This document shows positions 56,883 through 64,000 of a DNA stretch of 64,000 nt, piece after piece. Both the position numbers and the translations under genes were made by a program. Under the pieces are notes generated by a model. The model had not been told where the DNA came from and did not search any database. It was given only the letters and a program-made list of their open reading frames with translations. The stretch's first letter is position 1. Each line of letters opens with the position of its first letter. The DNA comes from Providencia alcalifaciens DSM 30120 (lineage in GTDB: Bacteria; Pseudomonadota; Gammaproteobacteria; Enterobacterales; Enterobacteriaceae), in contig NZ_ABXW01000051.1 of the NCBI RefSeq assembly GCF_000173415.1, forward strand, positions 1-64,000. Reading direction: 5' to 3'.

Positions 56883-57391
56883 CTATTGTTCATTAATAAC
56901 TAATAATAACTCATGAAATTATGGTCTATTCTTCCTTTTTTTCCGATATATCGATAGGCTAATCGTGCGGTTTTTGAATGAGAATAGCTATTGCTACGAT
57001 AGTTTCTATTAAAATGCGAAAAACTAAACATACACAAATGAATGTTAAAATATCATTAAATACAATAAGATATATTTAAATTAATGACATTAAAGGTGTG
57101 CTTTTGGAAGGGGCTAGATACTCATTCAATTTTATTGTTGATACTGTTCGATTTTATTAACCAAGTAAATTATTGAATTTTTATTTGGTTTAATAATGAA
57201 CAAATTGACGAGTAGGGTATAACAATTGACAGGAAATTCCGAAGTAAATTGTGTTCTTCTTATGGAGTAGAAGCCATTGATTTTATCAGTTTTGGCAGAC
57301 ACAAAAATAGTAATATAGCAGGCTCATTTATCCGTAAATTCAATGAGTCAGAGAAATGAGCCTACTTGTTCAATAATGACTTATGTGTGAA
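56883..57391. other. Intergenic region between AraC-type gene and receptor remnant
   Basis: About 510 AT-rich bases with no supportable gene. An inverted repeat AGGCTCATTT (57320-57329) with AAATGAGCCT (57354-57363) lies just past the receptor stop and could be a weak terminator. Confidence 0.45.
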
Positions 57392-59257
57392 TTACCAGCG
57401 ATAGTTGACGTTCCAATAAACGTTACGCCCTTCCTGTGGTACCCCAATGGAGGAAACATATTCTTTATCAAAGGCATTTTTTAGCGTTAGGGTGGTATTT
57501 AGTCCTTTCACGAATTGATCGGCTTGGTAGTTAATGTAAAAGTCATGAATACCATAGCCTGCTTGTTGGAATATTTCTCGACGATAGCGATCCAAATCTT
57601 TCGAGTTTTTTCTATCAGGCAGTTTATGGGTGCTGTCGCCTGTTATTTTCGTTCTTGCAGCAAATTCGCCACTCCACCCAACGTTGATCCCTGTATTTGA
57701 TACTGGTGCATTGAATTTGATTATCAGTGATTCAGGGCGAATGGAGGATAGCGCGTGATTTTCTAAATCTTCTTTAGCTGTGGTCAGATTATGATTAAAG
57801 CTTAAATCAAACCATTGGGATTGATAGTGAACAAAACTATCGAATCCAGTAATTGTTGCGGAAGGCACATTGATGTAATAAATGGTTTCAGGGAACCAAA
57901 CATAATAGAGGTCTGGCCCAATTTTCCGCTTATATTGGCTATTCATTGCAATATAATTACGCGCTTTTGTATGGAAGTAGGTTGATCCAAAGCTGAGTGT
58001 ATCGCCTGTTACCACGAAATCATCAAAACTCAGCTTTAACCCTGCCTCTGCAGTTTTATTAGTTTCTGGCTTTAAATCAGGGGATGTTTTAAAGATGGAA
58101 GAACCGCTAAACGGCGTGGAAAAGTGAAGTGAATTATTATACAGCTCAGCCATTCTTGGCGTGCGATAACCTTCTGCATAGGAAGAGTGAAGGCTCAACC
58201 AATGGGTTGGTGTTGCACTGATAGCAACGCGAGAAGACCAATTAGTATGTTTATTTTTTGCAAAACCTTCTCGGTTGACATGATATTGAGTAAACCGCGT
58301 TCCTGCTGATAATGTCACAGGGATGTGAGCGAATGTGAAGTCATTATTCAGCCAGCCGGAGGTATTTGACAACTCAGTCGGCGGGTAGCTGATAGCATAT
58401 TCATTCGACGTTTGCGCTTGTTGGTAATGTTCAATACCGCTTTGAATACGACTGAATGCCCAGTTTGATACAGGCAGTGTAAAGTGATTTGAAAATTTAG
58501 AACCATAGGTATATTGGTTACGCCTTTCATTACCATATTCGGTTGGTTTTTTTTGAGCTTTAACTAGGTCGAGTTGGTTTAAGCTTAGGTCGGTGTAATA
58601 AAAATCCCACTCAGCCTCCCATTGAAATCTATTTTCAGGCTTAAATATTTGATTGATTAGAATATCGCGCTGATGTGCATGACGTTCAGTCGGGGTATTC
58701 TTGAACATGTTTTTTTGGGTATTAATGAGTGCAGGTTGTCTCAAACTCAAACCGTCATTACGGTATTCCCTTAACTGTAAACCAACATGATATGCGGGAT
58801 TAGCCATCCAGACGGTTTTAAACATCCAATTGTGAATTTTTTCTTGGTTATCAAAAGGAACCGATTTAATTGATGACATTAAATATTTTTTACGTTGGCT
58901 ATAACTGAATAAGGCATCCACAGAATCACTACGCCCAAGCAATGTTCCTCCTGCATAATAACCATGATCATTACGATTTATTCCGCTAAATAAACGTCCG
59001 CCAAGTCGCTGTTTAGGCTCCAAGACCTCAGAAGCACTGAGTGTTTTTAGCGAGATAACACCGCCCATTGCACCACTGCCATGTTGCACTGAGGAAGAGC
59101 CTTTATGTACGTACGCTTTACTGATTAATGAAGGATCAATTAATGTGGCATCAAATAGACCGGAGTTAAAATCATGGGTGACATTATCGACCATGATTTT
59201 TACACCACGAGAGTCATATCCGCGCATTTGTACGGATTGCCCGTTTGATGTCGTAAG
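57392..59257 (-). pseudogene. TonB-dependent receptor, 5' end displaced by a prophage
   Basis: About 620 codons of a heme/hemoglobin-type TonB-dependent outer membrane receptor remain. They start inside the plug domain (TTSNGQSVQMRGYDSRGVKI, then VQHGSGAMGGVISLKTL) and run through the 22-strand barrel to the typical C-terminus (LKNAFDKEYVSSIGVPQEGR, ending NYRW). The signal peptide, TonB box and first part of the plug are absent: upstream of 59257 the frame hits a stop and then the int gene. The rest of the barrel is free of lesions, suggesting recent disruption. The missing part should lie at the far prophage end, outside the window. The ligand is inferred only. Confidence 0.88.
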
Positions 59258-59271
59258 TTAATTGATTTTTA
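59246..59271. mobile_element. Probable prophage attachment junction
   Basis: Receptor-like codons end at 59257 and the int stop codon is at 59269-59271, so the host-phage junction lies within these bases. The att core cannot be defined without the other end. Confidence 0.6.
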
Positions 59272-60552
59272 AGAATTAATTACTTTGCTTTCGATGGGGT
59301 GGGGCATGTGTGGGGCATTTCTGTTCATAATAGCAATTTGGTCTTTGTCGTTTTCTTTCATCCAAGCTCCATAAACGTCATAGATCATCTTTGCTGATGA
59401 ATGCCCCATTTGTGTAGCTATGAATGCAGGATTTGCTCCAGCAGACAACATCCAACATGCATAGGTGTGCCGTGTCTGATAGGATTTTCTATGCCTGACT
59501 CCTGACCTTTTAATTAAAGCACCCCATATTCCGTTAAATCCACCGGGAGAGTAGTGCTTCGTTTCAAGACCGTTTCTGGCAACAACACTAGGCTGAAAAA
59601 CGAATGTGCATGAGTCTTCTCTATATTTACCATACTCGCGCATCTCTACGTTTACTATTTCTGGTGAGGTCATACGTGTTAATGACATCTGCTCTCTTAG
59701 GCTCTCATATACTGGATCCAGCATATGAATTACTCTATCTGTGCTTGAAGGGGTTTTTGGCAATGAAAAGTCACCTATATTAGAAATATTTCTTTTTACT
59801 GTAATAGTTCGCTCTATAAAGTCTATGTCCTCATATGCTAGAGCGCAGAGTTCCCCCGGTCTTAATCCTGTGTAAACAGATACAATTAACATATTTTTTG
59901 CTTGAATGTTTCTTGTGGCGTTAAGCAATCGAGGGAACTCTTCTTTTGTAATTGGGTCTGGTACAGCTCTTGATTTTTTAAGGTTTTTTATTGATGATAG
60001 AACATTGGTTTCAATATATTTATTCTCAGCAGCGAAACAAAAAATACAATTAAGTATCTTCATATAGTTATTAACTGTAGATACGCTTCTGCCAATTTTA
60101 CTCACTCTATTTACTGGTTCTATGGTTGGCGAGGTAAGCATTTTATTTCTTACTGATAATATATCCTCCAAATTAAATAGATTTATCATTTTATTTTTAT
60201 CAATAAAGAAAAACAAAACATTCACTATTGATTTGTAAGCTTCAAACGTACTGACTGCAACCTCTATTCTTTTAAGCTCGACCCACTTATTAGCAACATA
60301 TCCAAATGTCACATTTTTATTGCTAATTGATTTTTCATTGCAATTTTTTGATTCAGGGAATTCAACCGAGTAATCAAAAGCGCCAGTTTTTATTTTGTAG
60401 CAGATGGCTGTCCTTAGCTCACCTGCTAACTTTCTGTTTTTGGGTGTATCAGGTATTCCAAGAGTTTCCCTCACTCTCTTTCCTTTGTATGTAAATGATA
60501 TACGAAGGCTTTTACCATGCACTTCAACACCCGTTGGGTATTTTATTTTCAT
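59269..60552 (-). CDS. int: Tyrosine-family phage integrase
   Basis: The 427-residue site-specific recombinase inserts and, with Xis, excises the prophage. The N-terminal arm-binding part (VEVHGKSLRISFTYKGKRVR) is of the DUF3596/Rac type. The catalytic set is visible: Arg in VYTGLRPGELCALAY, His-x-x-Arg as RHTY in KSYQTRHTYACWML (R and H), GHSSAKMIYDVYG with the second His and the nucleophile Tyr. It lies next to the attachment junction, oriented toward it, and eight bases from xis. Confidence 0.95.
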   Translation of the reverse strand: MKIKYPTGVEVHGKSLRISFTYKGKRVRETLGIPDTPKNRKLAGELRTAICYKIKTGAFDYSVEFPESKNCNEKSISNKNVTFGYVANKWVELKRIEVAVSTFEAYKSIVNVLFFFIDKNKMINLFNLEDILSVRNKMLTSPTIEPVNRVSKIGRSVSTVNNYMKILNCIFCFAAENKYIETNVLSSIKNLKKSRAVPDPITKEEFPRLLNATRNIQAKNMLIVSVYTGLRPGELCALAYEDIDFIERTITVKRNISNIGDFSLPKTPSSTDRVIHMLDPVYESLREQMSLTRMTSPEIVNVEMREYGKYREDSCTFVFQPSVVARNGLETKHYSPGGFNGIWGALIKRSGVRHRKSYQTRHTYACWMLSAGANPAFIATQMGHSSAKMIYDVYGAWMKENDKDQIAIMNRNAPHMPHPIESKVINS

Positions 60553-60559
60553 AATGCAC

Positions 60560-60796
60560 CTATTGAGGTTGTGAATTTCTTTGCTTCTCGATCCAGTTTA
60601 TGATCGCCTCATGATTGTACATGCATTCTGAATTTTCTTTAGGGCTTCCGTCCGGTGAAATGTGAAGATATTCCCTGCCAGCAGCCCAAGACTTTTTCCG
60701 TGCTGATTTGATTGTCCCTGATCGCATGCCAGTAATCATCATAAGCACATCTTCAGTAACCCACTTACTCGGATTTAGAAGAACAACATTATCCAT
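60560..60796 (-). CDS. xis: Excisionase, XisR/DUF1233 type
   Basis: The 78-residue DNA-binding protein directs integrase to excision. Its sequence (SKWVTEDVLMMITGMRSGTI, KSARKKSWAAGREYLHISPD, then NSECMYNHEAIINWIE) matches the excisionase family found with Rac-type integrases. The ATG follows AAGGAG. It lies immediately upstream of int in the same direction, giving a xis-int pair. Confidence 0.9.
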   Translation of the reverse strand: MDNVVLLNPSKWVTEDVLMMITGMRSGTIKSARKKSWAAGREYLHISPDGSPKENSECMYNHEAIINWIEKQRNSQPQ

Positions 60797-60877
60797 TATT
60801 AATCTCCTTATCTATGCTATTGACGTACCAAGTTAGCCACATGATTGGTGGAAACTTTTTGTGTTCTTTTGTGAGTG

Positions 60878-61003
60878 TTAAGGTAGGTAATCTTTGAGTA
60901 TTGCTGTGCTTTGTTTATTGCTGAGTTTCTTGAGTTTCTTTAATTTGTCTCTGCATTCCCTTGCTATCTTTCTGCGTCCGTTTTCTAATATCTGCTCATT
61001 CAT
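60878..61003 (-). CDS. Small basic phage protein, 41 aa
   Basis: ATG 61003 overlaps the stop of the upstream gene (ATGA). The product MNEQILENGRRKIARECRDK, then LKKLKKLSNK, is strongly basic and helical. Translational coupling supports it as real. The function is unknown; DNA or RNA binding is possible. Confidence 0.55.
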   Translation of the reverse strand: MNEQILENGRRKIARECRDKLKKLKKLSNKQSTAILKDYLP

Positions 61004-61206
61004 ATCCTCTGCCTTTTGTTTCTCATTGTTACCATATAAGACTTTTGGCAGTTTTGAATTTCGACAGGGTAGATATTCTTTCCTATCTTTATTTTGTGAT
61101 TAACGATTATTCCTGCTCGGTTGTGATTCTTTTTGTGGAACTCTAGCGCGGTATTAATTGCGATTCTTTCTATATCAGATACGTCACCTTTTATTATTAA
61201 TTTCAT
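61000..61206 (-). CDS. Small phage protein, 68 aa
   Basis: ATG 61206 is preceded by AAGGATGCGGAG. The product (MKLIIKGDVSDIERIAINTA) is mixed alpha/beta, basic and without signal peptide. It overlaps the upstream DUF2591-like gene by 23 bases and the downstream 41-codon gene by four. I do not recognise its family. Confidence 0.65.
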   Translation of the reverse strand: MKLIIKGDVSDIERIAINTALEFHKKNHNRAGIIVNHKIKIGKNIYPVEIQNCQKSYMVTMRNKRQRI

Positions 61207-61576
61207 TCTCCGCATCCTTCATTAATAAATACGTTTCCATGGCAGCGCGTAGTGGATGTTTGTTATTTGCTTCCATTCCCCATATAATATCTTTTTCTCC
61301 GATATCTTCAAAATCAGATGCAGCGCACCAATATTTAACTCCTAAAGTTTCCATTGGGAATATGGCAATTCTATTCTCAATAATAATCGGCATTGCGTCC
61401 GCAGGATTGTTACATGGGTTAAATTCAGTGAATACCCGAGAGCCAATATTTGGGATATTCTTTTTTACTACCCCATTGCGGTCATCAAAAACCATTAGAG
61501 ATAGTGCGAATCCACCGACATTAATAGCAACCTTTTTATTAATCTCGAAGTCAGATAGTTGCGTGTATTTATTCAT
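61184..61576 (-). CDS. Phage protein, DUF2591/NinX-like
   Basis: The 130-residue protein shows the DUF2591 layout found in lambdoid early regions: YTQLSDFEINKKVAINVGGF at the start, PCNNPADAMPIIIENRIAIF in the middle, and ANNKHPLRAAMETYLLMKD at the end. Its role is unknown. It is translationally close to neighbours on both sides, four bases after the DUF2528-like gene. Confidence 0.78.
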   Translation of the reverse strand: MNKYTQLSDFEINKKVAINVGGFALSLMVFDDRNGVVKKNIPNIGSRVFTEFNPCNNPADAMPIIIENRIAIFPMETLGVKYWCAASDFEDIGEKDIIWGMEANNKHPLRAAMETYLLMKDAENEINNKR

Positions 61577-61579
61577 TGA

Positions 61580-61945
61580 CTACCATCCTGTCATTTCTAT
61601 TTCGTCATAATCAATAAACCATGACTCAATTTCATCGATTCGAATTCCCATATCATCTAGTGAAGGATATCCATCAATTCCCTTATCTTTAGACCAATCG
61701 AATTGTTCGGTAACCCATTCCTCATCCTTGAAGTTATTAAATGCCACTTGTTGAAAACATTCCGCACAGAACATTGCAAACCCTGCCTTTTCATGGCTTC
61801 CGTATTTTTTAGCTCTATACTCTGCATCACAATAGAATTTATTAATTTGCTCGCACTGAGTTTTAAATTTATCTTCATTGATAACAGTGATAACCATTTC
61901 TAAATCTTTTTGCCACGCACCAGAACTTATTTTAATTTGTCTCAT
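61580..61945 (-). CDS. Phage protein, DUF2528-like
   Basis: The 121-residue acidic protein opens with SGAWQKDLEMVITVINEDKF, then has INKFYCDAEYR and ends FDWSKDKGIDGYPSLDDMGI, then DEIESWFIDYDEIEMTGW. This order recalls the DUF2528 family of phage and prophage proteins. The function is unknown. Its ATG overlaps the stop of the 49-codon gene upstream. Confidence 0.72.
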   Translation of the reverse strand: MRQIKISSGAWQKDLEMVITVINEDKFKTQCEQINKFYCDAEYRAKKYGSHEKAGFAMFCAECFQQVAFNNFKDEEWVTEQFDWSKDKGIDGYPSLDDMGIRIDEIESWFIDYDEIEMTGW

Positions 61946-62091
61946 CTGAATGCCTCACCGCACTTAATTTCAACATCCCGCACCGCCATTATCTGCATAG
62001 CACGACTCTCGCATTCTTGCTGTGTGTATAATGTATTGGTTACAGGCGTGACAAATCCCTGATACAGAAGTAACAGTACATATAGTTTCAT
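61942..62091 (-). CDS. Small phage protein with N-terminal hydrophobic segment, 49 aa
   Basis: ATG 62091 opens MKLYVLLLLYQGFVTPVTNT, then YTQQECESRAMQIMAV and IKCGEAFR. The hydrophobic start and two cysteines are reminiscent of DUF1482-type prophage peptides. The stop overlaps the DUF2528-like start (ATGA), which supports expression. The ribosome site is weak. Confidence 0.6.
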   Translation of the reverse strand: MKLYVLLLLYQGFVTPVTNTLYTQQECESRAMQIMAVRDVEIKCGEAFR

Positions 62092-62101
62092 GATTAATTA
62101 C

Positions 62102-62323
62102 TTAGAGTTTTTTATTGAGGTTTTTGAGCTTAACGCCATTTTCTTTCATTACAGCATTATTCTCATCGATTTTTAGATTGCGATGATCGTTAAGAGCACG
62201 CAGGTATGCTCTATCTATGGCATTATTAAGAACCCCTCCGCCACCGGGGAATGGAATCCATGATAGTAACCATAAAGGCACTAGCTTGATTAGTATGGTT
62301 ATTTTTAATTTACGCTTGCTCAT
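62102..62323 (-). CDS. Small phage membrane protein, 73 aa
   Basis: The start ATG has a near-ideal AGGAGG five bases upstream. The product has one membrane segment (about 8-24, ITILIKLVPLWLLSWIP), a glycine-rich turn (PFPGGGGVL), and a charged tail. No family is recognised; its size and setting fit accessory lysogeny genes. Confidence 0.65.
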   Translation of the reverse strand: MSKRKLKITILIKLVPLWLLSWIPFPGGGGVLNNAIDRAYLRALNDHRNLKIDENNAVMKENGVKLKNLNKKL

Positions 62324-62348
62324 ATCACCCTCCTGCTCAAATTATACA

Positions 62349-62612
62349 TTATTTATCTAAGCGATAGAGTGGAATATTTATCTTTTCGCTTTTTTCTTCA
62401 TTAAGATGCGTGTATCCATACTCCTTGATATTATCGACCCCGCTTGATGTTATATAACCAACAGGCTCCAAGTTATTAATTAAACTCTCGCGTGATGCTT
62501 GCCAAGATTGAAATAATAAAGCCTTTAAATCTTCCTTACCTTTCTCGCTATATGGCAAATCTCCGTGACCAGAATTAAACCACTCTTCAAATTGCTGCCT
62601 TGATTTATCCAT
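62349..62612 (-). CDS. Phage hypothetical protein, 87 aa
   Basis: The protein (MDKSRQQFEEWFNSGHGDLP, then LLFQSWQASRESL and EPVGYITSSGVDNI) has the shape of a family of prophage early proteins that start with an EEWF helix and end with YRLDK-like residues. It is soluble, acidic to neutral, with no known role. A hairpin upstream separates it from the 215-residue membrane protein gene. Confidence 0.7.
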   Translation of the reverse strand: MDKSRQQFEEWFNSGHGDLPYSEKGKEDLKALLFQSWQASRESLINNLEPVGYITSSGVDNIKEYGYTHLNEEKSEKINIPLYRLDK

Positions 62613-62634
62613 GTTTGATCCTGAATTTTAGGTA

Positions 62635-62657
62635 TAAAAAACCCTGCTAGTGCAGGG
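62635..62657 (-). terminator. Terminator after the 215-residue prophage gene
   Basis: CCCTGC (62642-62647) pairs with GCAGGG (62652-62657), and on the minus strand T residues follow. It overlaps the stop codon of the gene at 62647. Confidence 0.75.
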
Positions 62658-63294
62658 AAGTATTCTTGACTGAGCAGGTGCACTCTGGAGTTTGGAGCTT
62701 CTCGGTCTTTTGTTTTACGTTACTAATTTCCTTTAGTGATTTAGTTTCATTCCACTCATTCTTAAACAGAACTTTAAAATTATTTGAGCAACAACTTATA
62801 ACTCTAAATATATCATCATGCCGTTCTTGGGTAACAGAACTATGTGAACTCAAATTTTCATTTATATATTTTATATGAATTCTAATTGCTTCTGATACAT
62901 CCTCGTTATTCACCCCTCTAGAAAAAGGGAGTGCCATCTGCAAATAAAAAAACAACTCAGAATGCCTGATTAGCTCTCTCTTTAAAATTTCTTCAAAATC
63001 TTGAATGAAATGCTGGTTATTATTACCTTTAGCTAGTTGATAGGATAAAATAAAATAACAGTTTGATAAAAAATCAGATGCTTTATTTCTGACATCATTA
63101 ATCCATGCCTGCCTCATTGGGGCAATATTATTTGTTATCATTTGCTGGCGAATGGATTTTTTAGCTTCTTTCATTTTTTTTAATTCAATAAAATACTTAG
63201 CGAAAAATCCAATGATACCTCCAATTAACATACAAAAAGCACCAATCATTACAACGATATCTTTATCAGTAGATAAGTGTGACATTTCACTCAT
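62647..63294 (-). CDS. Prophage single-pass membrane protein, 215 aa
   Basis: ATG 63294 is chosen over a TTG at 63312; AAAGG lies nine bases upstream. One membrane helix (about 15-35, VVMIGAFCMLIGGIIGFFAK) is followed by a long soluble helical domain (ELKKMKEAKKSIRQQMI, then WINDVRNKASDFLSN). No catalytic motif is seen. It has its own terminator and stands between standard early genes, so it looks like a lysogenic accessory gene. Membrane-anchored exclusion proteins have this shape, but no function can be assigned. Confidence 0.7.
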   Translation of the reverse strand: MSEMSHLSTDKDIVVMIGAFCMLIGGIIGFFAKYFIELKKMKEAKKSIRQQMITNNIAPMRQAWINDVRNKASDFLSNCYFILSYQLAKGNNNQHFIQDFEEILKRELIRHSELFFYLQMALPFSRGVNNEDVSEAIRIHIKYINENLSSHSSVTQERHDDIFRVISCCSNNFKVLFKNEWNETKSLKEISNVKQKTEKLQTPECTCSVKNTSLH

Positions 63295-63371
63295 TCCTAT
63301 TGCCTTTAACAAAAATTAAAGCAGGAATCATACTCACATCCATGTGACTAATCCACTGTCAAAATACCTCC

Positions 63372-63887
63372 TTAATTCGCCTTTTTGAACTCAATCACCC
63401 ATACCCAATCGTTATTTCTCCAACTACTAATGCCATATATCGATGACCATAATTCTTTGTATGCATTTTTTGCGGTTATATATGGCTGATTGCTGTTTGG
63501 AATATAAAATCCCACTAACCAGTTGCCTTCATTTCCATAACGACCAGCTTTTATTCCTTCAGCTATCGCATCGCTAGGTGATATTTCTTGAATCTGTTGC
63601 AACCAAACATCAGTAATCTCAATTTTCCCTTTGATATTACCTTCCTTGTCAGCAGCGCTGATGATGTCGCCAATCTCACCATATGGGCAATCAACATCAA
63701 CAAAACCATGCCTCCATGCCGCACATACTTGCTCTGATAGTGTGTAGCCATCTTGCCATGCACCAAGGTTTCGTAACTCTTCCTCGGTTACTTTAGGCTG
63801 TGGCTCAATCGGTCTACGTGTCTGTGTTTTTCTGCCATCCATGACAGCTGATAACATTGCATCGTTAAACTTGATTCTGTCTTTCAT
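63372..63887 (-). CDS. Phage ASCH-like protein
   Basis: The 171-residue protein begins RIKFNDAMLSAVMDGRKTQT then RRPIEPQP, the start of a common phage protein family with an ASCH-like (PUA-related) fold that ends with VWVIEFKKA. ASCH domains are thought to bind RNA or modified nucleotides. It is sometimes labelled morphogenetic protein in lambdoid phages, without strong evidence. The start codon is near 63887; 113 bases remain to the window edge with no gene visible. Confidence 0.78.
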   Translation of the reverse strand: MKDRIKFNDAMLSAVMDGRKTQTRRPIEPQPKVTEEELRNLGAWQDGYTLSEQVCAAWRHGFVDVDCPYGEIGDIISAADKEGNIKGKIEITDVWLQQIQEISPSDAIAEGIKAGRYGNEGNWLVGFYIPNSNQPYITAKNAYKELWSSIYGISSWRNNDWVWVIEFKKAN

Positions 63888-64000
63888 TATTACATTACTC
63901 CATATAATAAGTATTTTTACTTACAAATATAATAATCTGTACAGCCATATTTTAACTTCTTTTCTTTTAAAAACATGGTGTTATCATTGGTTTTCCTTTT

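Larger units (their letters stand above)
59258..64000. mobile_element. Left end of a lambdoid-type prophage
   Basis: From the junction to the window edge all genes lie on the minus strand and are small, overlapping and phage-like: int, xis, then DUF2591/NinX-like, DUF2528-like, membrane and ASCH-like genes. The element continues beyond 64000, so its type and completeness are unknown. Base composition is more AT-rich than the neighbouring host genes. Confidence 0.88.

Noticed and set aside
60894-61103. 69-codon plus-strand frame opposite the prophage genes
   Set aside because: Antisense to a coupled minus-strand gene set, with no ribosome site.

Overview
The window reads as a chromosomal segment of a gammaproteobacterium of the family Morganellaceae, most likely Providencia. 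The base composition is AT-rich. The enterobacterial block thrS-infC-rpmI-rplT-pheM-pheS-pheT-ihfA-btuC-btuD-nlpC is present, as are a full arnBCADTEF operon, sitABCD and a tcyP-ydjM-hxpB-yniB-yniA block. Names come from recalled family features, because no database search was possible.

Layout. 1-5.8 kb: tRNA-Leu(UAA), fabV, a CinA-like protein, a second methionine aminopeptidase and small membrane proteins. 5.8-9.1 kb: an ascorbate-family PTS operon (EIIA-EIIB-EIIC) facing a LacI/GntR-like regulator, with two palindromic operators between them. 9.3-14.8 kb: an exported EEP-fold protein and a ribitol catabolic cluster (rbtD, rbtK, divergent rbtR). 14.8-17 kb: fetB, a frameshifted fetA, and crcB behind a fluoride riboswitch. 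17.5-22 kb: an unnamed transporter with an M20 amidohydrolase, a YdcY-like small protein, and a cupin-HTH regulator divergent from azlCD. 22-28 kb: an exported repeat protein, a YkgJ-family protein, tcyP, SOS-linked ydjM, hxpB, yniB and a YniA-like kinase. 28.3-33.6 kb: sitDCBA under a Fur box, emtA and marC. 33.9-35.7 kb: a candidate sRNA and three small envelope proteins. 36-47 kb: the translation block. 47.2-56.4 kb: the lipid A L-Ara4N operon, nlpC and lplA. 56.5-64 kb: a MarA/SoxS-type regulator, then a TonB-dependent receptor truncated by a prophage that starts with int and xis and runs off the right edge.

Most notable points. (1) A 338-residue protein at 44253-45269 has the hallmarks of a eukaryotic-type RhoGAP domain (arginine-finger GVFRTGG and a NQMTAGKLAISFAPSL block). 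It sits between ihfA and btuC, where enterics have no gene; a secreted host-directed effector is the leading guess. (2) infC is duplicated in tandem. Both copies start with ATT and encode about 87% identical IF3 proteins; an intrinsic terminator and a separate promoter lie between them. (3) A prophage has split a TonB receptor gene, so excision might restore it. (4) btuC and fetA each carry a one-base indel in a homopolymer, which may be real decay or a sequencing artefact. (5) An orphan strong terminator on the minus strand at 33.9 kb suggests an unannotated small RNA.
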